From: Companilactobacillus alimentarius DSM 20249
Lineage (GTDB): Bacteria; Bacillota; Bacilli; Lactobacillales; Lactobacillaceae
NCBI RefSeq assembly: GCF_002849895.1
Contig: NZ_CP018867.1
Location: forward strand, 620,001 to 684,000
Reading direction: 5' to 3'
DNA length: 64,000 nucleotides
The notes beneath the pieces are model-generated. The model made no database searches, was not told the origin of the DNA, and worked only from the letters and a program-made list of their open reading frames with translations. The position numbers were made by a program, and so were the translations under genes. Below, one piece after another: positions 56,015 to 63,968 of this stretch. Position 1 is the first letter of the stretch; each line of letters begins with the position of its first letter.

Positions 56015-58245
56015 TAAGCTACCGTCCTCTTTATTTCATAAACATTCGGAATATTTTTCAATTTTGAAATAATATTGTCCAAATGTTCCTTATTATTGAC
56101 ACCAATGCTTACGTGAACAATGGCCATTTTTTCTTTATCAAGTCTTCCAATCACATTATTGAGCGTATTTGTATTGGAATTGATCACTTGCAAAACCTCA
56201 TTGATCAACCCATTACGGTTGAACGCATAAATATCCAATTCGGCAGTGTAGCGTTTCTCTTTTGTAACATTGTCCCAAGAAACATCTATAAAGCGACTCT
56301 TAGCCTCTTCGCTTTGGACATTCGGACAATCAGCCCGATGAATCGTCAATCCACGTCCCTTAGTAATATAACCGACGATTTTATCTCCTGGTATAGGACT
56401 ACAACACTTAGCCAGACGAATTAAGAGATTATCGATTCCTTGAACGGAAATACTATTATTGGCATTATTACGTTCTTTTTGTAGCTTAGGATTCTCATTT
56501 TGTGGTTGCTGTGGCTTTTCATCCGTTTCAGTAATAACAGAGTCTTCAAGTTCTTTTTTCTCAGCTTCACGTTTCTTTTCAGGATCTTCATTCAACAACT
56601 TATGAACCACGTTGATTGGCGAAAGCTCACCATAACCAACTGCATTAAAGAGTTCATCTGGATCAGTATAATTAAAGATCTTCATCGCTAATTCCAAATG
56701 TTTCTTATCTAAATACTTTTTACTGGAAAGGGAACGGTTCTTTAATTCTTCTTCAATAGATTCACGACCAAGAACAATATTATTCTCACGGTCTTTAGTT
56801 CTAAAATAACGTTTGATCTTATTACGAGACCTAGAAGTGAATACTACATTGACCCAATCTCTACTTGGAGATGAGCTGGAATTAGTCAGCATTTCCACAA
56901 TGTCGCCATTCTTCAACTGATAATTCAATGGCACCATTTTGCCATTAACTTTCGCACCAATTGAGTGATTACCCACTTCAGTATGCACTTGATAAGCAAA
57001 ATCCAATGTGACGGCACCCTTTGGCAGTTCAATAACTTCGCCTTCAGGAGTGAATACATAGACGCGATCATTAAAGATTTCACCTTTAACTGATTTCATA
57101 AAATCAGAAGCGTTGTCGGAATTTTCCTGTAACTCAAGGATTTCTCTAAAGACGTCAATCTTTTGCTCATCATCGTCAAGATGAACCCCTTCGAAGTTAC
57201 CTTCCTTATAGGCCCAATGAGCAGCAACACCATATTCAGCAACTTGATGCATCTTAAAGGTTCTGATCTGAACCTCTAGTGGCTGACCACCAGGACCTAT
57301 AATCGTCGTATGTAGCGATTGATAGCCATTAGCCTTAGGGACAGCAATGTAGTCCTTGAAGCGTCCTGGAATAGGCTTCCATTTGGAGTGAATCGAGCCT
57401 AAGACGGCATAACAATCCTTCACTGATTCAACCACAATTCTAATTGCCAACAAGTCATATAGTTCTGAAAATTGTTTATGCTTGTCACGCATTTTTTTAT
57501 AAATAGAATAGATGTGTTTTGGTCGACCATAAATATCATATTTAATATGTAAGGCGTCAACATTTTTCTTGATATAGTCAATTGCTTCTGCAATATAAGC
57601 TTCACGTTGGTCACGTTTACTATTCATTAAATGAACAATACGATAATATTGTTGCGGATTAATATAATGCAGCGACAGATCTTCTAATTCCCACTTGATT
57701 CGACTAATACCTAAACGGTCAGCTAGTGGTGCATAAATTTCCAAAGTTTCATTAGCAATCCGACGTTGTTTATCAGGACGCAAAGCTTTTAGAGTACGCA
57801 TATTGTGCAAGCGGTCAGCCAGTTTTACCATGATGACACGTAGATCCTTAGCTGTAGCGAGAAGCATCTTTCGATGATTTTCAGCCAAAAGCTCCTGATG
57901 CGAATGATACTTATACTTACTGATCTTAGTGACGCCGTCAACAATTGTTGCTACTTGATCGCCAAATAATTCTCGAACATCTCCGAGAGTAATATTGGTA
58001 TCTTCAACGACATCATGCAAATAACCCGCTGCTACTGTATAAGGATCCATTTTGAGAGAAGCTAAGATTTGTGCAACTTGTGTTGGGTGAATAATGTATG
58101 GTTCACCAGTAGCCCGTTTTTGTTCCTTATGAACATAAGCGGCAAAGTTATAAGCTTTATTAACAAATTCAACGTGATCATCATTCATGTACTCACGACA
58201 AATATCCAAAACTTCCTCTGGAGTATAGTCCTTATTCTTTTTCAT
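56014..58245 (-). CDS. rel: Bifunctional (p)ppGpp synthetase/hydrolase Rel
   Basis: Makes and degrades the stringent-response alarmone. The 743-residue long-form RSH protein has an HD hydrolase domain (AAGYLHDVVEDTN near residue 70, so hydrolase residues are kept), a synthetase domain (GRPKHIYSIYKKM and RFKDYIAVPKANGYQSLHTT, about residues 240-310), a TGS domain (VYVFTPEGEVIELPKGAVTL near residue 390) and a C-terminal ACT domain. The start is the ATG at 58245, after AGGGGTG. A terminator-like hairpin lies in the short leader right before the ribosome site. Confidence 0.97.
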   Translation of the reverse strand: MKKNKDYTPEEVLDICREYMNDDHVEFVNKAYNFAAYVHKEQKRATGEPYIIHPTQVAQILASLKMDPYTVAAGYLHDVVEDTNITLGDVRELFGDQVATIVDGVTKISKYKYHSHQELLAENHRKMLLATAKDLRVIMVKLADRLHNMRTLKALRPDKQRRIANETLEIYAPLADRLGISRIKWELEDLSLHYINPQQYYRIVHLMNSKRDQREAYIAEAIDYIKKNVDALHIKYDIYGRPKHIYSIYKKMRDKHKQFSELYDLLAIRIVVESVKDCYAVLGSIHSKWKPIPGRFKDYIAVPKANGYQSLHTTIIGPGGQPLEVQIRTFKMHQVAEYGVAAHWAYKEGNFEGVHLDDDEQKIDVFREILELQENSDNASDFMKSVKGEIFNDRVYVFTPEGEVIELPKGAVTLDFAYQVHTEVGNHSIGAKVNGKMVPLNYQLKNGDIVEMLTNSSSSPSRDWVNVVFTSRSRNKIKRYFRTKDRENNIVLGRESIEEELKNRSLSSKKYLDKKHLELAMKIFNYTDPDELFNAVGYGELSPINVVHKLLNEDPEKKREAEKKELEDSVITETDEKPQQPQNENPKLQKERNNANNSISVQGIDNLLIRLAKCCSPIPGDKIVGYITKGRGLTIHRADCPNVQSEEAKSRFIDVSWDNVTKEKRYTAELDIYAFNRNGLINEVLQVINSNTNTLNNVIGRLDKEKMAIVHVSIGVNNKEHLDNIISKLKNIPNVYEIKRTVA

Positions 58246-58266
58246 TAAATTCACCCCTATTACAAT

Positions 58267-58291
58267 AAAAAGCACTCAATGAGTGCTTTTT
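58267..58291 (-). promoter_or_regulatory. Leader terminator (putative attenuator) of rel
   Basis: A perfect 11-bp stem (58267-58277 with 58281-58291, loop of 3) ending on the minus strand in T residues, 21 nt before the rel start codon. No promoter fits between it and rel, while a good one lies just upstream, so rel transcripts must read through it. Confidence 0.6.
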
Positions 58292-58304
58292 AAATTTATA
58301 TATC

Positions 58305-58333
58305 ATTATGATTGGTTCGTTCTTAAATTTCAA
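58305..58333 (-). promoter_or_regulatory. Sigma-A-type promoter of rel
   Basis: Minus strand: TTGAAA (58328-58333), 17-bp spacer, CATAAT (58305-58310). It starts immediately after the stop codon of the upstream membrane-protein gene. Confidence 0.6.
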
Positions 58334-58675
58334 TTATTTCTCTTCATCTTGAAATAAGAAATAAATCAAGATACTCAAAACCAGATAGATTCCGGCTAAA
58401 AAGTAACCATATCTGCCATATTTAATGAAGACACTAATCACAAATATCACCGGAAAAATCACTAAATTATAAAAAGATAACTCATATTTTCTTGTAAACC
58501 ATCCAATAAAACCAGCAAATAAAAGATTGATAATAAAGAATAGCCAAATAATTCGATTAGTTCTTCCTAAATGAAATAAATTAAATAGGATTGGCATAAT
58601 AAAAACTAAAACAATAGAGATTAAAGCAAGATAAGTCGTTTTTGACTTTTCAATCATTTTCCAAATATTTTTCAC
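58334..58675 (-). CDS. Small integral membrane protein, unknown
   Basis: A 113-residue protein with four hydrophobic segments (about residues 14-34, 42-61, 68-86 and 90-107) and a charged end (FQDEEK). The start codon is GTG, with AGGAAA upstream. It lies 11 nt after rsmE and is probably part of the prmA-rsmE transcript. No family was recognised. Confidence 0.7.
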   Translation of the reverse strand: MKNIWKMIEKSKTTYLALISIVLVFIMPILFNLFHLGRTNRIIWLFFIINLLFAGFIGWFTRKYELSFYNLVIFPVIFVISVFIKYGRYGYFLAGIYLVLSILIYFLFQDEEK

Positions 58676-58686
58676 GTTCTATTTCC

Positions 58687-59436
58687 TCATTTTACTGTTA
58701 GTTCATACTTATATGATAGCACGGATAGGAAGTACATGGGTGCCGTTTCTGCTCGCATTATTCGAGGTCCCAAGCCGACTGACAAAAAACCATTTTGATT
58801 CAAAAACTCTACTTCATCAAAAGCGAATCCACCTTCGGGTCCAAAGGTACACATAATAGAAGTAGGCTCTTCTTGAATAGCTTGAGCGAGTTGACTAATT
58901 TCACCCTGCTTAGCCGATTCCTCATAAGCCACCAAATTAGTAGCTTCCTTTTCCTCGATCAATTTATCTAACTTATCCAAATAAATTACGTCAGGAATTA
59001 GTCGACGTTTAGATTGTTGCGCCGCATTTTTAGCAATTTCCTGTAGTCGCATTAATTTCTTCTCAACTACATTCTTCTTCCAATGCATAATTGAATACTT
59101 TGAATCAAAAAAGATAATTTTTTTAGCACCTAATTCTGTAGCCTTTTGCGTAATCCATTCAACTTTGTCTTTTTTCGACAAAGAACAGGCGATCGTAACG
59201 CCTAATGGCATTTCAGTCGTTGTGCGCTCATCCTTATCTACTACGACGGTTAAATTTGAAGCATCATTATCAATCTCTGAAATTTTTGCTACAAATAAAG
59301 TTTGTGTCGAATCTACTAAATAAATTGTATCTCCAACTTTATGACGTAAAACTTTAACAATATGCTTATAACTCTCTAAATCATCGATCACAAATTTCGA
59401 TTGATCGATAACTTTTTTAACGAAGTATTGCTCCAT
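58687..59436 (-). CDS. rsmE: 16S rRNA uridine-1498 N3-methyltransferase
   Basis: SPOUT-class SAM enzyme that methylates U1498 of 16S rRNA. The 249-residue protein has an N-terminal PUA-like domain (HIVKVLRHKVGDTIYLVD) and the trefoil-knot motifs TQKATELGAKKIIFFDS near residue 97, MCTFGPEGGFAFDEV near residue 195 and VGLGPRIMRAETAP near residue 218. It overlaps the end of prmA by 20 nt, the usual prmA-rsmE pairing. Confidence 0.95.
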   Translation of the reverse strand: MEQYFVKKVIDQSKFVIDDLESYKHIVKVLRHKVGDTIYLVDSTQTLFVAKISEIDNDASNLTVVVDKDERTTTEMPLGVTIACSLSKKDKVEWITQKATELGAKKIIFFDSKYSIMHWKKNVVEKKLMRLQEIAKNAAQQSKRRLIPDVIYLDKLDKLIEEKEATNLVAYEESAKQGEISQLAQAIQEEPTSIMCTFGPEGGFAFDEVEFLNQNGFLSVGLGPRIMRAETAPMYFLSVLSYKYELTVK

Positions 59437-60334
59437 CTTCTGCCTCGAATTCCTCTTTTCTTCTACAAATCAAAGTTGACCAGCCTTTCAAATGGAAGAC
59501 TTCTAAGACAATAAAGCCGATTTCTGCCATTTTTTCAGTGATCAATTGTTCCTTCTCATTAATAATACCAGACAAAACAACAAATCCATTATCATTTAAA
59601 TGCGAATCAATTTGGGGAATAAATTTCAAGATTACATCAGCCAACATATTGGCCACGATGACATCCACCTTACCACTGACACCATCTAGTAAAGAGTTTT
59701 CATAAACTTCAATATCCTCACAACCTGGATTCAATTGAATATTCTCCTTAGCGGCTGCTACAGCAACTGGATCAAGATCATAGGCTTTAATATCTCTGAC
59801 TCCCAATTGACGGGCTTGTATCGAAAGAATTCCTGAACCCGTTCCAACGTCATATAAGGACTTCGCATCGCCTAAGATTAGCTCCAGAGCTTGCATACAC
59901 GAATAAGTTGTCGGATGAGTCCCGGTACCAAAGGACTTGCCCGGGTCCATAACAATTGTATGTTCATCTGGATATTTAGGCTGATAGTTTACCCAATTAG
60001 GTACAACAGTCAAATAGCGACTGATCTTAACGGGATGATAATACTTCTCCCACTCAGTTTGCCAATTATTATCATCTAAATCACTCACATCAATTTCAAC
60101 ACCAGTAATATCGAAACCATATTGTGGTAAAGCTTTAATTTGTTTTCGCAAATTGTTTAAAATCTCTTCGCTGTAATTATTTTCATCAAAGTAAGAATTT
60201 ATCTTTGTCTTAACTGATTTATTTTCATCATCTACCATTTCTGTACCGTTAGCACCAATGCGCATAAAAATATCAGAAATAATCTCTGGATCGAAATTGT
60301 TCGGTATTTCGACAGTAATTTTTTTCCAAATCAT
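59417..60334 (-). CDS. prmA: Ribosomal protein L11 methyltransferase
   Basis: Trimethylates lysine and N-terminal amino groups of ribosomal protein L11. The 305-residue protein has an N-terminal substrate-binding domain, FGTGTHPTTYSCMQAL near residue 136, the SAM motif LYDVGTGSGILSIQA near residue 160 and VIVANMLADVI near residue 228. GGAGG precedes the ATG. A perfect 8-bp-arm stem-loop (60347-60365) lies just ahead of the ribosome site and the previous gene's terminator is only 42 nt away, so its promoter is not obvious. Confidence 0.95.
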   Translation of the reverse strand: MIWKKITVEIPNNFDPEIISDIFMRIGANGTEMVDDENKSVKTKINSYFDENNYSEEILNNLRKQIKALPQYGFDITGVEIDVSDLDDNNWQTEWEKYYHPVKISRYLTVVPNWVNYQPKYPDEHTIVMDPGKSFGTGTHPTTYSCMQALELILGDAKSLYDVGTGSGILSIQARQLGVRDIKAYDLDPVAVAAAKENIQLNPGCEDIEVYENSLLDGVSGKVDVIVANMLADVILKFIPQIDSHLNDNGFVVLSGIINEKEQLITEKMAEIGFIVLEVFHLKGWSTLICRRKEEFEAEDGAILR

Positions 60335-60376
60335 AACGTTCCTCCATTAGTAATAAGATTACTAAAATTTGCGCAT

Positions 60377-60400
60377 AAAAAAAAGACGTTTCAACGTCTT
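60377..60400 (-). terminator. Intrinsic terminator of the 60399-60800 gene
   Basis: A perfect 8-bp stem (60383-60390 with 60393-60400, loop of 2) beginning at the stop codon and followed on the minus strand by T residues. Confidence 0.8.
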
Positions 60401-60800
60401 ATTTTGCTAAATTTCCAATTGTACTCATAAATTGAAGTTCTGTAGATCTAATTTTTTCTTTAGCTTTTTCAAGTTGGCGGTGATCAATGAGGTTTTTATC
60501 AAAGTCCAAACAATTGATGGCACTGATCACTTCCATAAGGTATTGATTTAAACTGTCAGCTAATGAACTATTTTCTAAATTATACTTCTCTAAATACTTA
60601 TTACACATTCGAACAAATTGATGCACATTAACTGTATAATTATCCGCCAATCGAGAATAAGTTTCGTAACGTAAGGCTTCCCCGCGTTCAATAACCTTCA
60701 TCGTCTTAAAATGTTCTGAAAAAACTTCTCGATAAATCAAAAATCTTTCTAACAAAAAGTTTGTTTCTAATAAGTGATTCTTACCATTGATTTTTCCCAT
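60399..60800 (-). CDS. Hypothetical helical protein, 133 aa
   Basis: A 133-residue soluble protein, predicted mostly helical, with no membrane segment or recognised motif. It contains FLLERFLIYREVFSEHFKTM near residue 15 and a C-terminal charged helix, RQLEKAKEKIRSTELQF. GAGGTG precedes the ATG. It is probably monocistronic with its own terminator, just upstream of prmA. Function unknown. Confidence 0.7.
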   Translation of the reverse strand: MGKINGKNHLLETNFLLERFLIYREVFSEHFKTMKVIERGEALRYETYSRLADNYTVNVHQFVRMCNKYLEKYNLENSSLADSLNQYLMEVISAINCLDFDKNLIDHRQLEKAKEKIRSTELQFMSTIGNLAK

Positions 60801-60883
60801 AAATCCACCTCATTTCGTTTTTTATATAATACCATATGTTTTTATTTATGAAAAGCATTAGTTTTAATTAATAATCAAATTAA

Positions 60884-60920
60884 TAAAAAAAAGACTATTT
60901 CATATAAATGAAATAATCCT
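60884..60920 (-). terminator. Intrinsic terminator of the 60945-61136 gene
   Basis: An 11-bp stem with one mismatch around GACTATTTCAT, loop of 4, followed by a T-run on the minus strand, 25 nt after the stop codon. Confidence 0.7.
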
Positions 60921-60944
60921 CTCTATAAAGACTAATACTTTCTG

Positions 60945-61136
60945 CTAATTATCCTTAATTTCATTATCTTTTCCCGGATGCGTTTTTCCATCAATAACTT
61001 TCTTGCGTAAAGATTCATCGTTTTTAAATAATTTTTGAGCCTCAGATAATTTTTTTGGACTGTTCTTAATTTCTTGTGAAATTTTACTAAAATCATTTTC
61101 GGCAGGATCTTCTTGATGTTTTTTAAAAAAACTCAT
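60945..61136 (-). CDS. Small acidic/charged protein, 63 aa, unknown
   Basis: A 63-residue hydrophilic protein (start SFFKKHQEDPAENDF, end DGKTHPGKDNEIKDN), rich in Lys, Asp and Glu. The start is the ATG at 61136, 8 nt after AAGGAG; longer in-frame starts lie before this site. It could be a small soluble stress or regulatory protein; nothing in it is diagnostic. Confidence 0.6.
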   Translation of the reverse strand: MSFFKKHQEDPAENDFSKISQEIKNSPKKLSEAQKLFKNDESLRKKVIDGKTHPGKDNEIKDN

Positions 61137-61297
61137 TATAATTCGCTCCTTATCCTGTTGTAACTCCATAATTATATACCAATATAAAAAATTACTAAAA
61201 ATATTTTCATGCCAACAATTTCTGTTTACTTTCAAAAATTGATAGCTTTGTTATTATATACTAAGTAAGAGTTAAGTTTTAGGGATTGGTGAAGAAA

Positions 61298-61804
61298 ATG
61301 AGTAAAAAAAAGAAAATACAAAAAACTTTAGTTGAAAAAATTCTTTATAAGAAAAAGGTCACTTATCAACCAATGACTTTTGAAACTGAGGCTGATGGTG
61401 ATACCCAAGAAATCGTAACTGATAAAACTAGCCGTAACGGCTACAAAATTTATAAGACATTAGTCTTAACTGGTAATAAAACTGGTCCGTTAGTGGGAAT
61501 GCTTCCTTTAGACAAACATCTTAGTTATAAAAAATTAGCTAAAATCTCTGGTAATAAAAAAGTGGGCATGATTCCTCTCAAGGACCTTGTTAAGACTAGC
61601 GGTTTCGAACATGGCGCTAACAGTCCTGTCGGAATTCGTTCACTTCATAATTACCCCATTTACTTTTCAAGAGAAGCTGATGAGGCCGAGAAAATTATTG
61701 TCTCAGCTGGAAAAATTGGTCAATCGCTTTTAGTAGAGCCACATGACCTAGCCAAAGTAGTCGATGCTAAATTCGGTGACTTTGCCGTTGATAATCCAGA
61801 GTAA
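61298..61804 (+). CDS. ybaK: YbaK/EbsC-family Cys-tRNA(Pro) deacylase
   Basis: Editing enzyme of the YbaK/ProX superfamily that hydrolyses mischarged Cys-tRNA-Pro. The 168-residue protein has YKTLVLTGNKTGPLVGMLP near residue 52, the lysine of LSYKKLAKISGNKKVGMIP near residue 75 and GYVHG-equivalent region GFEHGANSPVGIRSLHNYP near residue 105. The start is placed at the ATG at 61298, where GGTGAAG gives a close ribosome site; a GTG at 61289 or TTG at 61286 is possible. Confidence 0.9.
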   Translation: MSKKKKIQKTLVEKILYKKKVTYQPMTFETEADGDTQEIVTDKTSRNGYKIYKTLVLTGNKTGPLVGMLPLDKHLSYKKLAKISGNKKVGMIPLKDLVKTSGFEHGANSPVGIRSLHNYPIYFSREADEAEKIIVSAGKIGQSLLVEPHDLAKVVDAKFGDFAVDNPE

Positions 61805-61805
61805 T

Positions 61806-61834
61806 AAAAAAGCCGAGATGACTATATTAATCAT
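61806..61834. terminator. Terminator between ybaK and the 43-aa gene
   Basis: A perfect 8-bp stem, CGAGATGA with TCATCTCG (loop of 9). On the minus strand it ends in six T residues, so it mainly serves the 43-residue gene; on the plus strand the T-run is weaker. Confidence 0.75.
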
Positions 61835-61857
61835 CTCGACTAGTTTTAATACAAATA

Positions 61858-61989
61858 TTATGCAGCTTTTTGTTTTAAATTAGCGATAGCTTTTTCAATG
61901 GTAGTACCGTTGCCATAGCGATTACTATTATTAACATCAACTGCTGTGAATAATTGATCCTTCATATCTAAAAGAATTCTATATTTCAT
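61858..61989 (-). CDS. 43-aa microprotein resembling the N-terminus of HicB
   Basis: A 43-codon gene with a strong GGAGG site before ATG, a promoter (62044-62072) and a terminator. The protein starts MKYRILLDMKDQLFTA and ends GNGTTIEKAIANLKQKAA. The opening KYRILLD strand and the late TxEKAxxNxKxA helix match the partial RNase H-like N-terminus of HicB antitoxins, but the DNA-binding part is absent and no HicA toxin is nearby. The gene itself is well supported; the HicB resemblance is inference. Confidence 0.65.
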   Translation of the reverse strand: MKYRILLDMKDQLFTAVDVNNSNRYGNGTTIEKAIANLKQKAA

Positions 61990-62043
61990 ATTATTCACGC
62001 CTCCTTTATGTTCCGTATATCTGAGAGGTAGCGATTAACAGTT

Positions 62044-62072
62044 ATACTACGTTCTTAAAGTTAAAAAGTCAA
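62044..62072 (-). promoter_or_regulatory. Promoter of the 43-aa gene
   Basis: Minus strand: TTGACT (62067-62072), 17-bp spacer, TAGTAT (62044-62049). The -35 box lies in one arm of an inverted repeat, AAAAAGTCAA at 62063-62072 and TTGACTTTTT at 62087-62096. Confidence 0.65.
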
Positions 62073-62078
62073 TGAAAT

Positions 62079-62106
62079 TGTCTTGCTTGACTTTTTTAGC
62101 ATAATG
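62079..62106 (+). promoter_or_regulatory. Promoter of the 59-aa membrane-protein gene
   Basis: TTGTCT, 16-bp spacer, CATAAT on the plus strand, about 36 nt before the start codon. It overlaps the right arm of the inverted repeat between the divergent genes. Confidence 0.5.
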
Positions 62107-62141
62107 AATAAAAATTACTATACAATAAAAAGGAGAAATAA

Positions 62142-62321
62142 ATGAACAACATTTGGAAATACGTTTTAGGCTTCTTCATTGCCCTTCTACTATTTGGAAT
62201 CTTCATTCATCTAATTTTACCGTTGATTGTGATTCTAGCAATTGTGGGTGGCATTTATTACTTATATAAAAAACATCAAAAAGGTAAATATACTCCTGAG
62301 GGACGTAAAAAAGTTAATTAA
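62142..62321 (+). CDS. Small membrane protein, 59 aa
   Basis: A 59-residue protein with a continuous hydrophobic region (about residues 8-42, LGFFIALLLFGIFIHLILPL and following) able to form two short helices, and a basic tail (KKHQKGKYTPEGRKK). AGGAG lies 7 nt before the ATG and a terminator follows directly. No family was recognised. Confidence 0.7.
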   Translation: MNNIWKYVLGFFIALLLFGIFIHLILPLIVILAIVGGIYYLYKKHQKGKYTPEGRKKVN

Positions 62322-62325
62322 AAAT

Positions 62326-62372
62326 AATACTAGTGTAATGACCATTCTGAATGGCTCACACTAGTATTTTTT
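62326..62372. terminator. Bidirectional terminator between convergent small genes
   Basis: A perfect 11-bp stem (62326-62336 with 62358-62368) with an inner CCATTC/ATGG hairpin, followed by T residues on the plus strand. It lies between the stop codons of the two small membrane-protein genes. Confidence 0.85.
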
Positions 62373-62545
62373 CATTTTCTTACTTTATCAACATCAGACG
62401 TAGCTGCAATTAACAGTAAAACTGCCCCTGCCACTGCGGCTGAAATCAAATTGGAATTACTGAACCATTTAAAGATAAATCCCAAAACGGCCACGACTAG
62501 TAACAAAATCCCTAGCCAAAGATCAATTTTCATCAATAACTTCAT
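62372..62545 (-). CDS. Small membrane protein, 57 aa
   Basis: A 57-residue protein with two hydrophobic segments (about residues 9-25 and 33-48, separated by FKWFSNSNL) and a charged end (SDVDKVRK). The start is the ATG at 62545, 8 nt after AGGA; an upstream ATG at 62554 abuts that site. Function unknown. Confidence 0.7.
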   Translation of the reverse strand: MKLLMKIDLWLGILLLVVAVLGFIFKWFSNSNLISAAVAGAVLLLIAATSDVDKVRK

Positions 62546-62639
62546 TATATACATTCCTTTTATTATTATTTTCTGACAAAGAATACTAAAATAGTAAGTG
62601 ATTATTATGAATATTATACATTATCTTGGAGGATTAAAA

Positions 62640-63863
62640 ATGGACAAAGCACAAAGACTCAGTATTCTAGATGATTTGATCAAACTGGAAACTGTTAATG
62701 GCAATGAGGAAATTGTTGCTAATTATCTCAAGGATCTCTTTGAAAAGCATGGTATCAAAACGGAATTAAATAAATATGACGATAATCGTTATAACTTAAT
62801 TGCCACACTTAAAAATACTGATGAACCATACCTAGGTTTCACTGGACACGAAGATGTAGTCGGAACGGTTGACGACAGTAAATGGAACTACGGTTCTTTC
62901 AACCCTAAGCATATTGACGGCAAAATCTTTGGTCGCGGCTCTTCTGATATGAAAGGCGGCTTAGCTGGTTTAGCTATTGCTTTGATTGAATTAAACGATG
63001 ATCCTGACTTCAATGGAAACATTAAATTCATCGCTACTGTTGGTGAAGAAATCGGCGAACTCGGTGCTGAAAAACTTGCTAAGGAAGGTTTCACTGATGA
63101 CTTAAGTGCTTTAATTGTTGGTGAACCAAGTAATTCTTCATCACGTTTAGTAATGGATCAATTGATCAATCACGGTTTAGTCGAAACTAATGGTGCTAAA
63201 CCAGAAACTCGGATGGCCGCCTTTTGTGCCCACAAGGGATCTGTTACTTACAAAGTTATCTCACATGGTAAAGCCGCCCATAGTTCTATGCCTGAGGTCG
63301 GAATCAATGCTCTTGATAATTTAATTTCCTATTATAATAAGCAAAACGAATACTTTAAAAATTTAGTCAGCGTTGAAGACGATATCTTGGGTACGACTAA
63401 ACCTTCTGTCACCGTTTTAAATGCTGGCGAACAAGAAAACACTATTCCTGATTACGCTGCAATGACCGTTAAGATCAGAACAATTCCTGAATACGGCAAT
63501 GATAAAATCATTAGTGAATTAAAAAATTTAATTGCTCAAATGAACCAAGAGGATCCAAAGATGAATTTGGAGTTTGATTTAGAAAGCAGCAATTGGCCAG
63601 TTAAAACTGATATTAACTCAGATTTCATTAATTTAGTGCGTGATAGCTATAAAGCGGTGTTAGGTGTCAATATTTTAACCGTTGGTGCACCTGGTGGTAC
63701 TGATGCTTCTAAGTTCGTTCAGGCAAATCACGACTTGGACGTTGTCGTTGCTGGTCCTGGTAATGAAAGTGCCCATCAGATCAACGAATTTGTCTTTGAA
63801 GATGACTACTTGCAATACATTGAGATTTATAAGACTATTGCTGAAAAGTACTTTGCTGAATAA
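62640..63863 (+). CDS. M20-family peptidase, DapE/ArgE type
   Basis: A zinc-dependent deacylase/peptidase of 407 residues, similar to succinyl-diaminopimelate desuccinylase. Motifs: LGFTGHEDVVGTVDDSKW near residue 65, KIFGRGSSDMKGGLAG near residue 95 (bridging aspartate), TVGEEIGELGAEKLA near residue 130 (catalytic glutamates) and GAPGGTDASKFVQ near residue 340. The start is the ATG at 62640, after GGAGG; upstream in-frame ATGs lie before that site. Without other lysine genes nearby the exact substrate is open. Confidence 0.9.
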   Translation: MDKAQRLSILDDLIKLETVNGNEEIVANYLKDLFEKHGIKTELNKYDDNRYNLIATLKNTDEPYLGFTGHEDVVGTVDDSKWNYGSFNPKHIDGKIFGRGSSDMKGGLAGLAIALIELNDDPDFNGNIKFIATVGEEIGELGAEKLAKEGFTDDLSALIVGEPSNSSSRLVMDQLINHGLVETNGAKPETRMAAFCAHKGSVTYKVISHGKAAHSSMPEVGINALDNLISYYNKQNEYFKNLVSVEDDILGTTKPSVTVLNAGEQENTIPDYAAMTVKIRTIPEYGNDKIISELKNLIAQMNQEDPKMNLEFDLESSNWPVKTDINSDFINLVRDSYKAVLGVNILTVGAPGGTDASKFVQANHDLDVVVAGPGNESAHQINEFVFEDDYLQYIEIYKTIAEKYFAE

Positions 63864-63880
63864 GATATATTTTTAAATTG

Positions 63881-63915
63881 ACTGCGAGCCGTTTGATATG
63901 GTTTCGCAGTTTTTG
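63881..63915 (+). terminator. Intrinsic terminator of the M20 peptidase gene
   Basis: A stem ACTGCGA/TCGCAGT (63881-63887 with 63904-63910), followed by five T residues, 17 nt after the stop codon. Confidence 0.8.
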
Positions 63916-63926
63916 TTATTAGTCAC

Positions 63927-63963
63927 AAAAAAATGAGAGTCAGAATCAATTGACTCTCATTTT
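63927..63963. terminator. Terminator of a minus-strand gene at the right edge
   Basis: A perfect 13-bp stem (63930-63942 with 63951-63963) with A/T ends. On the minus strand a T-run follows it, directly downstream of the stop codon at 63969. Confidence 0.8.
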
Positions 63964-63968
63964 AGAAT

